Source: Sialis fuliginosa (Eukaryota; Arthropoda; Insecta; Megaloptera; Sialidae). Taken from it: DNA of 64,000 nt. The DNA is taken from assembly GCA_961205875.1 (NCBI GenBank), contig OY540809.1, positions 20,906,267-20,970,266 on the forward strand. The letters are read 5' to 3'. A model generated the notes under the pieces. It was not told the DNA's origin. It was given only the letters and a program-made list of their open reading frames with translations, and ran no database searches. The number at the start of each line of letters is the position of its first letter. The stretch's first letter is position 1. Shown here piece by piece: positions 1 to 11,508 of this stretch. Made by a program: the position numbers and the translations under genes.

Positions 1-629
1 TCTGCCTTTTGTCCAGATTCCAACGCACCATTGAGTTGAAGTTAAAGACTCTAATTACTCAAATTCATACTTAGCGAATAGATTTGTGACATTGAGTATA
101 AATGTGTTTTGTATAATTTAAACTTGTAGAATCCCAGGTAGACCCACGCAGGGTGATTATACCAAAATATTGTTTTAGTAGTTTGTTATTCTATGTTCAC
201 GTATCTATAATACATACCAAGCTAACTTTGCACACTTTATTGTTACTGTACACTAAATATAAAATAATAACAGCCCAAGTTTTGCTTCAGCTGTTATCAT
301 CATTAACACTTACTCCAGCACTAACTACTCGTATCTTATAATAATAAACAACATTAGTGAAGCGACCGTATATTTTCACGTAATAGTCAAATGTATTGTA
401 CATTTATTTATATTATATAGGGGATAGAGCAGCGTTTCTTAAATGTATATGGTCTAGGGACCCCTTTTTGAAGAATTATTTTTCAGGGAATCCCCTCCCC
501 CGGATAGAAAACCAAAGAAGGTCATTAGATACTAATTAATCACTGGTGAATAGAAATGTAAAAGTAATATGGATAGTAAATTTTTATTTAGGATTCGTAA
601 TTTTTCCTCAAATTTGAGTTCCATTCTTC
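1..629. other. AT-rich non-coding stretch
   Basis: No coding region is recognised here; the 62-codon open frame near 153-341 is hydrophobic low-complexity translation of AT-rich DNA. At about 430-520 the string CAGCGTTTCTTAAA followed by GGGACCCC resembles one end of hAT-type elements seen in many animals. No matching opposite end is visible, so this is at most a decayed fragment. Confidence 0.4.
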
Positions 630-1052
630 TCCGTGATTAGGGTGGTCCTTAGATGGGGTTGGGAGTGTTGGGACGGATTTTGACTAAAACGCCTCTCAAA
701 ACAGCTCCATATAATTTTAAAAAATGTAGAAAAAGATTCAGAGGTGGAGGGGTGATTTTTCATTTAAAATTCACGGATTTTTTTATTTTTCAAAGACCTG
801 CATTCATTCTAAAAATCTAGAATACTCTTGAACGCATTCCTGCTACTCATATTCTATATTGGATGGATAAATTAAGCTTGTGATTCAACGTTGATGATAA
901 TTGGGTCATTCCATCAAGAGAAATTTAAAAAAAAATCTATAATTTCTGAATAATTTTATGAGAAAAACGTTTGACAATGAAAATACTGATCTTGAAATAA
1001 AACATTTTAATTCTAAAATTAAAATTGAAAAAAATGGGTCACCCCAGTTTTG
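630..1052 (+). repeat. Dispersed repeat family A, copy 1
   Basis: This stretch runs from GGGTGGTCCTTAGATGG to AATGGGTCACCCCAG and is matched in inverted orientation by about 54155-54570. Shared landmarks are the GGTCCTTA start, a 'CAAAGACCTGC' block, 'AAAAATCTAGAATACTC', 'GTGATTCAACGTTGA' and 'GAGAAAAACGTTTGACAATG'. Two copies in one window show it is an interspersed repeat. I do not know the class. The second copy has its own palindromic end, which suggests a DNA transposon. Confidence 0.7.
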
Positions 1053-1149
1053 ATGAAAATCCGTTGCTTCAGTGGGTATGTATCTCTCTAGATTTTTAAT
1101 ATCTTTAATTTTTGTGTAGATAATTTATTCACTGCTCAGCTCTATTAAG

Positions 1150-1275
1150 CGATATCGTGATTATATGTAGCCTATAGAACTCCTGAGATTTCAGGGAACA
1201 CTTTGGTGGATGTTTTATCAAAATCGGTGCAGTAGTTATCGAGATCACACACAAACACTCTATATATATTAGTAT
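1150..1275 (+). repeat. LINE-type 3' tail fragment
   Basis: The text 'TTTTATCAAAATCGGTGCAG' followed by 'TAGTTATCGAGATCACACAC' and a short AT-rich end 'ATATATATTAGTAT' is the form seen at 3' ends of CR1/RTE-like insect LINEs. These are usually severely 5'-truncated and carry no open frame. No reverse-transcriptase coding sequence is visible. The family name is a guess. Confidence 0.55.
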
Positions 1276-1279
1276 ATCA

Positions 1280-2295
1280 AGTGCAATCAGTCAGACCCAA
1301 GCTCATCCTATCGGCTGAGTGGAAAACAGAACTATAGTGCTGGACAGTGGACAGGTACTGTTCTTTCACTCACTCAAATTTAAAACATGCTTGGAACCAA
1401 TACTGGTATAATATTTCTTTTACACTCAATATTTTAAATCTACATTTATCGAACCGATTCATGTAAAAAAAACAAACAAAAAAGGCAGAATGTGGATTTG
1501 TACTGTTCTTCTTCTCACCGATTCAATTTTACGTACTATCAAACCAAATCGATCAGCTACGGTTACTAAAGAAACGTCCAGTTATTGGAAGACCAAAAAG
1601 AAGACACATACATAAAAATATGGTATATATCTGTTATAAATAAAGTGTCAACACGTTTTTATATCTCCCAATAAAACCACAAATAACAAACAATTTTAAC
1701 ATTAACACAGAAAAGAATAAGAAGGCAAGGAAAAAACGTAACAATATCTATTATTCTTATATCCAGTTGTCGACTGAAAAGCGATATAATAAAAATCTAT
1801 ATTAGGCAGGTCTACCAAAGTAAAATACATGATAAACGTTTATAGTATACTATAATGTACATAAACCCAGTCGGGATTTGGTAGGCGGGACATAAACTGT
1901 GATCGCTGAGGACATTTATAGGACCCAAGACGTTGAGGACATTGTGCTTTATTTATTCGCGATACAATTTCTAAGTTTTATTTTTATACTCAACTCGTTG
2001 AAGAAATGAAATTGTATCCAATTTGTCCGTAGAAAGTAAAACTAATTTAAAATTATTATATATATATATATATAGATAATAATATAATATGAACTAGTAC
2101 ATTTGGACCCGGTGTTACCCGGAGATATAATATTCCCTTTTTTAAAATCCTATATATTTTCGATATTTTTGGAAATATGTTATATCAAAAATAAATATGT
2201 AGTTTTATCAACGATTTATACCTTTGAAATTATTATCTTTAACAATCAGTTTGGTTATACTTTGTAAGCTTAACTTAAACAAAAACAAGTCATAT
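1280..2295. other. AT-rich non-coding stretch with small repeats
   Basis: No gene is seen. A (TA)n microsatellite lies near 2059-2074. At 2100-2130 'GACCCGGTGTTACCCGGAGA' is a short copy of the tail family found again near 35510 and, more diverged, near 12410. Confidence 0.5.
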
Positions 2296-2490
2296 TTAAA
2301 AAATAATATTTGGGTCCCCGGAGACGACGTTAGGGGTATGTACAGTGACGTAATTACCTAAGGGCGTAGGGGGTGATTGCCCGGAGCGGCCGGAGGGCAG
2401 TCCCTCTGCGTTTTGGCGGGCACTTCGATGGTCTCCGGCGGCTGCCTCTCTATTGCATAAAAAATATTTTGGTACAATAAAATCACGCAA
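2296..2490 (-). other. GC-rich patch with open frame, unknown
   Basis: About 2310-2450 is strikingly GC-rich against the surrounding AT-rich DNA, with blocks such as CCGGAGCGGCCGGAGGGCAG. The minus strand has a 64-codon open frame, and a second minus frame is also open across the GC-rich core, giving proline/arginine-rich peptides. I recognise no domain. It could be an exon, a fragment of a retrotransposon coding region or a composition island. No splice sites or homologues can be judged from sequence alone. Confidence 0.25.
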
Positions 2491-2499
2491 TTGTTTATT

Positions 2500-2940
2500 A
2501 TCCGTTTAAAATTTTTATGATCACTCTTTACGTACGAGTTAGATAAATGTGTGTAAGTTGGTACTGGGCCCGAGTTTTTTTTTCGTTTTTCGACTTACTA
2601 GTAAGTAACTAAGTTATTTTCTAAAATTTCAAACGCAAAGAAAATAGCTTATTTTCTTGAATCTCGATTGGGATTTTAGTATGTGGAATGAAAAATCGTC
2701 GCTCGAGTATTATATTTGTTTGGTTATGTTTTAATATACATAAATACAAATAAATAAGTATCTCCATCTTGTATTGATAATCAAAAACAAACATTTTAGA
2801 TTTTGTATAAAATAAAAGTGAGTATTGAAATTTTATAATATGTGTAATAAATTTAAATTAATAAACTTATAAAATTAGATAAAATATACCTAATTTTAAT
2901 TTAAACGTAATGTTTCACTAAAAAATTTCAACCTTTGAGA
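2500..2940. other. AT-rich non-coding stretch
   Basis: Nothing recognisable beyond AT-rich sequence and homopolymer runs. Confidence 0.45.
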
Positions 2941-3300
2941 TTTTAATAATATGTTGAGTTAGAAAAAATAAAAAATAGGGTCATATTCTACTAATTGAGA
3001 TCTACATTTCGACACATCACATACCTAGATATGAAAATAAAAATAAACAATTCTATGACACCCCTCCCTATTATTCTAAAATTTAAAATGATATTGTAGA
3101 CTTAAGTATTTGTCGTTGGTAGTCCCATCAAAACCTCGTTACCAATTTTTTCAGATTTTTTGAGCCAGTAGTTACGAGTTAGAGTGGAGAGGGACAAAAT
3201 AAAAGATTGCTTTTAGTCCCCTACAGGCACCATTTTTGAGTTAGAAAAAAATAGAGTCAAATTCTACTGATTGATATCTACATTTTGATATTCCACACGT
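2941..3300. repeat. Repeat family B with internal 282-bp duplication
   Basis: The segment beginning TTGAGTTAGAAAAAAT at 2954 recurs at 3236, both followed by 'ATTCTACTAATTGA' or 'ATTCTACTGATTGA' and 'TATCTACATTT'-like text. The repeat period is therefore 282 bp. Between them lie 'GACACCCCTCCCTATT', 'GTTGGTAGTCCCATCAAAAC' and 'TTTTTTGAGCCAGTAGTTAC'. An inverted copy lies at about 28590-28830. This is an interspersed repeat of unknown class, possibly one whose full-length form is a tandem of this unit. Confidence 0.7.
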
Positions 3301-3954
3301 CTTGGTATACAATTGTTTTTCGCTTATAATTCCTTTTGAATATCATTTTAAAACCAATAAACATCATTTAAGCCAATAAAAAAATTGTTAAAAATTAGTT
3401 GATAAAATCCCTTAATTAAAAACGTATTTTGAACAAAACCATACTATAAAAATGTAAATGCATTTTCAGATCTGTGTAAAATGTAAAAAAGCTTTAAGAA
3501 TATGAAAAGAAATGTAGGTTTTCATAAAAGATATAAGCAAAATAAGCATACAAGAGAAGCAGAGAGGAAAAAAAACTTTAATAATGATTCCAGTACGTTG
3601 AGATAGTATTATAAATGTGTGTGCATGGAAATTGTTTTTCCATTTACACACAGAAATGATGAACGGCTCCGTGAAACCTCGAGGGCAGACGTGGAATGAA
3701 GCGTGAGAATTATAATTTTGCTACACATGCTGTATTTTTGTTTTCATGTACACATTTTTTAAACTTTGGTATATATTTTTTTTAATTTGCATTCGTAATG
3801 TCTGTTATATGCATATATATACATTTTTCTCTCTACTTCTATACAAAATATAATGTATCTAACAATAAGTATATTATTTGATGATGTAGTCAAAGTTGAA
3901 GTTAATCCATTGTTTCTTCATTGTATCTATAGTTGACAATCTATATACCATACA
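3301..3954. other. AT-rich non-coding stretch
   Basis: No gene is recognised. The 61-codon minus-strand open frame near 3466-3651 is low-complexity and has no motif. Confidence 0.45.
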
Positions 3955-4925
3955 TATCTGACTGACTGATTCATCATCGTCGAGCCAAAACCCTTGGATC
4001 TAGAAACGTGAAATTCCAGGGGTGGCTTCATTTTATGTTATAAGCACCCACTAAGAAAGGATTTTTTGAAATTCAACTCCTACGAGGGTAAAAGGAGATG
4101 TAAAAGTTTGTATGAGAAAAATATTTTTGGTCGGATTTACTTGAAACTTAAAATAAATACTCTACAATACAAATAATGAAACACATATTTCAGCATTTCC
4201 CAAAATTCAACCTATAATGAGTTATAAGCGGGTGGAAAAGTTTGTATGAGAAATTTTTTTTAATTGTATGCACTCGAATGAATCATGGCTTAAATACTTT
4301 AAAAAACAAATAGCATTTAAAAAAATTCAACCCCTAAGAATTATGATATTAAGGAAATTTCGGACAAAATAATATTCAATTAAAATAAAAATTTCAACCA
4401 TTCAACCCCTAAAAAGGGGTTTTTGAAATTTTTAACTTTAAGATCCGAGATATTTACGATTTTGTAAGGATAATGAATAAAAAAATAAGAATAATTTAAT
4501 ATTTCATCCCCCGTCACGTATCACATGTTATATTTAGTTTTATTAGATTCGGCAAGAATAATACTTCAGGGGCGGGGATTTTAGGGGGAAAACAACCCTC
4601 TATCTCGCATAAGAGCCGAGATATTTACGATTTTGTTGTATAATGAATAAAACTCAAACAAAAAAAATAATATTTCATCCCCTGTCACGTATGGAGAGTT
4701 GTAATTAGGTTTATTCGATTCGACGGGAAAAATACTACGATTGAAGGGGTTCAAGGGGAAAAAACCCTCTATCTCGCATAGAAGTTGAGATATTTAAGAT
4801 TTTGTATATATAATAAATAAAACGCATTAAAAAATTTCATCCCTTATCTTCAAATATTATTTGTGCTGCCAACATAAAAAAATTATGCAACGCGAGCGAA
4901 GCCGCGGGCAGGTCCGCTTGTATTT
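3955..4925 (+). repeat. LINE/Helitron-like dispersed repeat with tandem module
   Basis: The run from CTGACTGACTGATTCATC through 'CACTAAGAAAGGATTTTTTG' and 'AAAAGTTTGTATGAG' to 'GCGAGCGAAGCCGCGGGCAG' is a familiar insect repeat end; the last block resembles the classic 'gcgaagccgcgggca' tail of lepidopteran elements. Inside, a module starting ATTTCATCCC and containing 'AACCCTCTATCTCGCATA' and 'GAGATATTTACGATTTTG' is repeated at 4501 and 4672, with a truncated third start at 4833, giving periods of 171 and 161 bp. Related pieces lie near 36830-37050 and 48050-48130. No protein is encoded. Confidence 0.65.
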
Positions 4926-5211
4926 TATATACGAAGTATGAATGTTTGGATTTGAATGAATGCGCAAAATTTATAAATTCGATAAAATTTTACATAATAT
5001 ACGTTTCATGAAAATATCATGTTAAAGACACTTATACATTATACATATTTTTAAATAATACTTATACCTACATCATTCTATTTGAGATGGATATATGATA
5101 CTTTTTGAAAATGTACATATATATATGATTTTAAAAGGCTACATTTTATGTTATTATCACTTCTTTATTCTTTATCTGACAGTGAAATCTATTAAATATA
5201 TAATAAATAAT
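4926..5211. other. AT-rich spacer
   Basis: No gene or clear repeat is seen. Confidence 0.4.
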
Positions 5212-5380
5212 TTTTGAGGTTTAACTTTATAATAGAACAATTTGTTATGATTTTATCAATAAATAAGTATAAAACACAATAATTGCAATAGTATAACTAA
5301 ATAATTATAATTATTTATTTATACTATGTTATTTAATGATAAAATCATAACAAATTGTGCTATTATAAAGTTAAACTTAA
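5212..5380. mobile_element. Palindromic MITE-like element
   Basis: The left arm 'GGTTTAACTTTATAATAGAA' then 'CAATTTGTTATGATTTTATC' is answered on the right by its near-perfect inverse, ending 'GCTATTATAAAGTTAAACTT'. Arms are close to 50 bp with an AT-rich centre. It has no coding capacity and would fold into a hairpin, the form of a small non-autonomous DNA transposon. Target duplications were not resolved. Confidence 0.65.
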
Positions 5381-5975
5381 GATAAACCTAAAATTAATTT
5401 CAAACTGACAGTTCATCCGTCAGTTAAGAGTTAATCTTAAGATTAACTTATAATTTTTAACTGGACATTGAGAAACACATTTTTAGTTTAAACTCTAGTT
5501 TAACTAGGACATGGAGTTTAAACTCATACGTTCACCACTGTTCTAAATTCCAAAATAAATTCATATATAATATCATAGCATTTATTACTCGTTCAAAATG
5601 CTTGCTAGCCAACGAATTTTTGTTAGTTAAAGTATTTTGTTAAAGTTGGCAGGTAATGGGTAATAAGCTGCTAACTAAGAACATTAAGAATCTTAAACAT
5701 CCTAAACATTTCACATACCTATCTCAAATATATAGAGCTAGCGATAAATGACTGGCGTAGTTATTCTGGAACATAGTGTACATACTTACAGATAGTAGAA
5801 AACAAAACTTTTTTAATCATAAGTTCCATATCAAAAAAATGGAAATACATACATAGGTTAGAGTTTAAAATTTAAATACAAAAAAATAATTGAAAGTGTT
5901 TTTTTTGTACTGTTAATAAAAGTAGTTTTTTAAATAATATAATAAAATGAATAATATCTTATTTTTATACAAAAA
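5381..5975. other. AT-rich non-coding stretch
   Basis: No gene is seen. Around 5480-5530 short inverted strings built on AGTTTAAACT occur but are too small to classify. Confidence 0.4.
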
Positions 5976-6560
5976 AAACATCTGCCAAGTAAATGCACAG
6001 TTTTTTCTCGTGCTAAATTCACTAAAGGTAGTTAATTATCGAACAATTAAAATAAACACCCTTTTTGTACAGTTAAAAAAAAACTATTTGACATTTTTCT
6101 ATTAACGCGCGCATGATTTAAAAAACAATGACGATTTTTAAAGCAAATCGAGATAAATCATTGTAAGAGAATATTTTTACAACACACGTTGTAGTCCTAT
6201 ATTATAGGAAATTGAATGCTCTACAAAAAAAATTCTACACAATTTTCATATAACATGTGTCTTTCTTGAGATATCTTCAGAAAATAAATATTTTGGGATG
6301 CCACCACTCGCCCTTACACACGATTTTAATAATTTTGAAATAATACCGTCTTCTAGCCAGACCCAATCAACCAACCAAGTTTCGTTAATATCCGTTCATG
6401 AGTTATACGTGTGACAAGAATTCAAGACAGACACAGAATGAAAAGTGTTTATCTTGACCTGAAACGGAAAGATCAAGTTAAATTTTTTTAACAATTTTTT
6501 TTATTCTCATTTTAAAACGATCACAAAGCTTCTCGTATCTTCGATATTGCGAGGAAGCAA
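5976..6560 (+). repeat. Repeat family C (LINE-tail-like), copy 1
   Basis: This stretch begins with CATCTGCCAAGTAAATGCAC and includes 'AGACCCAATCAACCAACCAA', 'CATGAGTTATACGTGTGACA', 'GACAGACACAGAATGAAAAG' and 'CACAAAGCTTCTCGTATCTT'. The same order is seen at 25440-25770, with a shorter piece at 27455-27605 and an inverted fragment at about 19490-19620. The 'target cannot be distinguished ... GACAGACACAGA' style of ending is typical of insect non-LTR 3' tails. It is non-coding. Confidence 0.7.
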
Positions 6561-8184
6561 AATGTTTTTCTGCTAATACATACTTATTATGCAATATTAA
6601 AATTAGGTATGATAAAAAAAATCTATAAAAATTTAAATTTAAAATAAAGTTTCATATACATTCATACATACCTATTATTATAATGAAATGAGTACTGTAA
6701 ATATAATATAAAAAATACATTTGAAAGCTTTTATAGCAAACAATACGAGTTCCTTTACATATAGAATGTATACGAATGAGGTATGTACTTTTTGTTACTC
6801 AATAATGCATATTTCATGTCTTCATTAACAATGCTTTATGTAAATAATCACACATTGGCATGAAAACTTTCGGAATACCTACCTGTTATTAATTGTAGGG
6901 TATAAAATAAAGTGGTAAATGTAATCAGGTCGCCGGAACTGTGAATGCATATTTTCCTTTACCGGAAATGATTCTATATTCAGGGTAGAACGAATAAACT
7001 GGGACACGCTTTCTTGGGTCAAAGCGAGATTATTAATTACTGACCATATTTATTTGACTTTCTTATATGTCAATAGTAGGGGGAGATGGAGATGGCTCAT
7101 ACATTTTTAACAAAATATAAATCTGTATAAAAACATTAAAAACCAAAACAAAAGTTATTTTCACTGAAAGTTTGGTCTTTTGTACATTATATAACAATAT
7201 TATTTAAGATAAATTGTCATATCTAAAGATAAGTATGAATTTAATGTTTAAAAAAAAGAAAACTGTATTAAACAATCCCGTGTCGGGGAGGAATAATACA
7301 CATATAATATTATTCATACATCTTAAAGATAGTTTTAATATAGCTCATTACGAAAAATATTAAACCTCTGAAAATAAAATATAAAAAATCATAAAATAAA
7401 TTAAACCTGAAAATGAAAACAAATTAGGTATAATTATAGATTATGATGATTGAATAGCAAATATAATATTTTTATTAAATTAGCCAACTAATCAAATCAT
7501 TTTGGACGATAAAAAAGACATAGGTCGGTCATCAGATCAATACAAACGAGAAGATCAGATTGTTCCATCAGTATTATACATTACTAAACCTCCCCGTTTT
7601 TATTGTATAAACGCTCCCCGAGTGAAAATTTTATAAAATTGTATGTTTTGAAAAGATTGGAAATATACGAGTATCAATATTATAAACAAATATATGTAAT
7701 TGTTATACGTTTAAATTAACACTAATCCATTCAAAATAACACAATTTGTTACTGTTTTTAAAATATTTACGACAACGCACCAAAATTACTTTCACGCATT
7801 GAAAATGAAAATTGATGAAAATGACCATCAAGATGACAATTTAAAGATTTAAACTGTTGATATGTTGTGGTGGGTGATCAGTACCATCTATTGGTGTTAC
7901 ACATATTTTCGTAGTTACGTTAGTACACTTATTAATTGATCTGTATGAATAATAAAAGAATTAGCGTGGTTATGAATATTTTCAAAATTGATATTTTGAC
8001 GGAAATATTAGTTTTATGTTTCGAGCATTCTTGAATTTAATTTGATTTTGAATAATACATTATTATGCAAGTGTAGTTTACATACTTACTCGTACATATG
8101 AAATGTGAAAAATAAATTTCATAGAAGAAAAAGTTTATATTCTGTAATCTACCAATGTAGGATACTTGTATAATTAATTAATAT
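6561..8184. other. AT-rich non-coding stretch
   Basis: No gene or recognised repeat. Several poly-A/T tracts and isolated GC-richer words occur, such as 'GGTCGCCGGAACTGTG' near 6928 and 'CCCGTGTCGGGGAGGA' near 7277, but nothing extended. Confidence 0.4.
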
Positions 8185-8605
8185 AATGTACTTAATCAGA
8201 AATATTTGTTGATATTTGATTACTACCATTACTGAATCATAATCGATAGACACTTAAAAATAAATCAGCTTAATTTGATGACAATAGGCCAATGGGTGTC
8301 AAAATGGTGGACATTTAAACTAATTATTAGTGTAATCTATTTATTAATTATTATATTATTATAGCATCTGCTTTACACTCTTTATCATAGTACTTATCAT
8401 TTTGTAATTATTAGGAAGTGTCCATTACAAAAAAATAAAATCTATGATAAAAAAAAACTACACATATTTGCGGTACTTTGGTAATTAAATTGATTTAATA
8501 AAAATATACTTGTTTTATTAGTAACCAGAGTTTATTAGAATTACATAAAAGACGCCCATGAGCCCTTCTTAAAGCGGCCAAGACTGGTGCCAGTACCTTA
8601 TTCTA
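8185..8605 (+). repeat. Repeat family D, copy 1
   Basis: The stretch from 'AATATTTGTTGATATTTGAT' through 'ACTGAATCATAATCGATAGA', 'AGCTTAATTTGATGACAATA', 'TGGGTGTCAAAATGGTGGAC' and 'GCATCTGCTTTACACT' to 'GGTGCCAGTACCTTAT' recurs three more times: 16088-16565 (inverted), 20695-20885 (inverted, partial) and 57655-58025 (same orientation). Four copies make this one of the better represented families here. No open frame or TIR is visible, so the class is unknown. Confidence 0.75.
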
Positions 8606-9354
8606 TGTATAATTATGTTCTAACTAAATCAAAGGCCAAAAAAAATTAAGTTTTATGCATATTAGTATGCAAAAGTCACATAAACTTCTAGCATTTGGTA
8701 TTATTTGCGCTGTACTTAAATAAAATACAAATTAAACTAATGGATTTGGATATGAATATTAAAGAAGTTATTTTATCCTTTCTTTGTATGCGTATTGATT
8801 TTCTTTATTTCATTTAATCGAAAATATGACTTGGATATTTATGCTGTTAGCTCTATTCATAAAAATTGTATTAATGTCCTCATGTATAATAAAAGGAATA
8901 ATTTTACAATGTGTATAGCGTGGAACTTGGTGCAAGGCTTTTTAACGGACACAAAAGAGAATTTAATAATAAAATGTATATTTTTGTCATGTGCATTACT
9001 AATAAAATAATGCTCATATAAAATTTATATATACATTTTGTATTATATACCTACTTATCGTTTTATTCTTTGGTCGAAACTAGTTTTGTAACGGTACTCT
9101 CAGAGTTGAAAATGGTAGTTTGCAATGGTATGTAAGGTAGTCTCAGTAGCTTTTTGACCAATCAGCGGAAATTACGTCACCACGAGAATGTATTCAAATG
9201 TTATAAATGTATAGTTAGTATAATAAAAATAGATTTTCGGGCACAATAATTCCTTTATCAACGAAAATTGATACAGAGATAGTTTGGTATCATTTTACTC
9301 CCATCATTGATTTAGTTTACAGTTTTTTTTATGAATACTACCAGGTGCTTGAAC
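8606..9354. other. AT-rich non-coding stretch
   Basis: No gene is recognised; the 71-codon open frame near 8795-9010 shows no motif and has the base composition of its surroundings. Confidence 0.4.
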
Positions 9355-10125
9355 CTTTTTAGGGTTCCGTAGAAAACTAAGAACACTTATAGTTTCGCTC
9401 TGTCCGTCCGTCAATATAAATTTAATAGCGATTGTAATTTGGTATACGGACGTAGATTGATAACCCAAAAACAAAAATGATGAGATTTTTGAAAAAAATA
9501 AAATAAAAATTTTATCCCCTTCCTATAGACTGAAAAATATATAACATTTTTTGTTCACTTATCCCATTGAGTGTGGTGTCTTTAAATAGGTCTCCTAAAA
9601 TGTAACAAATAATGTTATGAACTTTTGATTTTAACCCTTCAGTCACGATATATTTGCATTCAAAATCGATATCAGATAATAATTTCTAAACTATCGATAC
9701 AAAAAATCTAAAAAAATTCCAGAATGTAGCTTTTAATTAGTATTTTCACTGAAAATTATAATGAACACTGTCAAAAAATTTTTGAACCCCCGTCCTATAG
9801 ACTGTAAAGTGTACTAACATTTTTTTCACTTACCCCATTGAGTGGGGTGTCTTTAGATAGATCTCCTAAAGTACCATAAAAAATGTTATATAAACTTTCG
9901 TTTTTAACCCTTCAGTCACGATATATATATTTTTCAATGTGGTTATCTGGACGTCCCTCTCCCTCTAATTTCTAAACCATAGATAGAAAAAATCTGAATA
10001 AATTCCAGAATGTAGCTTTTAATTAGTTCTTTCAATGAAAATTATAACAAACATTGTATCAAAAATAGTTTATGATAAATTTAGAAATTACTCTTTTTTT
10101 ATAAATCGTACGGAACCCTATCATA
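9355..10125 (+). repeat. GGTTCCGTA-family element with 272-bp tandem unit
   Basis: It starts AGGGTTCCGTAGAAAACTAA with 'ACTTATAGTTTCGCTCTGTC' and ends 'CGTACGGAACCCTATCATAT'. This is the layout of a repeat I know as abundant in Lepidoptera. Two copies of an internal unit begin with TCCTATAGACTG at 9521 and 9793 (period 272) and share 'TTCAGTCACGATATAT', 'TCCAGAATGTAGCTTTTAAT' and the '(T)AAA(C)TATCGAT' block. Other pieces of the family lie at 29978-30120, 31640-31695, 37490-37985, 46745-46842 and 61178-62835. Confidence 0.75.
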
Positions 10126-10829
10126 TGCATGTCAATGTCCATGTTTGTTTAATATTAGTGGATGGTAGTTATTTTCATCAATGTTAATAACTAGGCTTTA
10201 AATAATAGCACCATTACATATAGTGTATAATGTATTGCATGTAAAATAATTTACATGTTTCGTTTTAAATACCCCATTCAATTATTCTGTTTGTATTATT
10301 TATACTACCTATTATTTGTAGTAGTAGCATTTAAATAAACATAAGTATTAAAAATAAAACTATAAAAGCGTAGATTATAAAATTTTAAAAATTACGGCTT
10401 TTTGCGTGCATTTATATTATTAACACAAATCAGATAATATGATAAAATATATGTACGTTTATCAGAATTATAAATTATATTTTTGACATGCCGATGCAGG
10501 CATTCATAGTACTTATATACATAGTTTATTATAAAAATGACATATCTCGCATGAAATATACTTTCAACAACCCTTATGGAATTATACTCTTAAACCTTAG
10601 GGTATAAAACATAACTTTCAGTGTTAGCCCTAAAATTGTACTCCTGAATTAACATTTAAAACTGGGTTAATTTTCGTACATTTAGGTAACTTAACTACAA
10701 ATTCTTAATATGAGTGAGAACTACTATTTAACCCTTTCTTTGCGGTCGGGCTCGAGTGGTCCTATTTTAAATTACGAATATCTTTAAAACATGGCGAGTG
10801 GATTATCCAGTCTAGTTCGCTTAGAAATG
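10126..10829. other. AT-rich non-coding stretch
   Basis: No gene is seen. The minus-strand 65-codon frame near 10762-10959 overlaps the foldback that follows and is not considered coding. Confidence 0.4.
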
Positions 10830-11320
10830 ACACTAACCGACCTATCAACGTTCTAGTGGCTAAAAATGATTTTATTAAATTCTTTATATTTTTCTGAGAA
10901 AAAATATCTATATACCTACATGATATTTTTTTATGCGGGCCTTCAATAGGTATACACATTTTCTTGTTTAATAAATCTAAATCTGCATTAAAAAATCTAA
11001 AAAAATGATGTAAGCTTCATTGGCTTAAAATGAACATTTTTTGTGTTATAAATTTTTCGTTATTTTTAAACTTAAAATATTTTTTATCTTAAAAACTATT
11101 GATTTAAAAAAAATGTTTATGAGACAAAAAATGTTCCCTTTAATCCAATGAAGTGTACATAATTTTTTCAGATTTAGATTTATTAAACAAAAAAATGTGT
11201 ATGCTTATTGAAGAACCGCATAAAAAAATATCATATATATAGATGTTTTTTCTCAGAAAAATATAAAGAATTTAATAAAATCAATTTTAGCCACTAGAAC
11301 GTTGATTGGCCGGTTAGTGT
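10830..11320. mobile_element. Foldback element, about 491 bp
   Basis: The left end 'ACACTAACCGACCTATCAAC' and the following 'GTTCTAGTGGCTAAAA' are matched by the inverse at the right end, 'TAGCCACTAGAACGTTGATT' then 'GGCCGGTTAGTGT'. Arms are well over 200 bp and include 'TTAAATTCTTTATATTTTTC' and 'TTTAATAAATCTAAATCTG' with their inverses. No target duplication is obvious. It is a non-coding TIR element; the superfamily cannot be decided. Confidence 0.75.
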
Positions 11321-11435
11321 ACTCGAATTTTCTTACATGATTATAGTCCATTATTGATTATATTATTGACCGAATAATGACTTCACAAAAACAACCAGGC
11401 CATATTTGTTTACATTGTTTGGAACTGTTAGGCTC

Positions 11436-11461
11436 CTGAGGACTTCTTGTGAAGTCGAAAC
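11436..11461 (+). ncRNA. Hammerhead-ribozyme-like motif
   Basis: CTGAG is followed by a perfect stem GACTTC / GAAGTC (11441-11446 with 11451-11456) closed by a TTGT loop, then GAAAC. The order CTGAnGA - stem-loop - GAAA is the conserved core of minimal hammerhead ribozymes, which are known to occur in Penelope-like retroelements. In the strict register the first pair of stem II would be a C-C mismatch, so an active fold is doubtful. It may be a decayed retroelement fragment. Confidence 0.35.
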
Positions 11462-11508
11462 ACGTATCGAACGATATTTTTTTCTTGTGATTAAGGTATA
11501 TTTATTTA

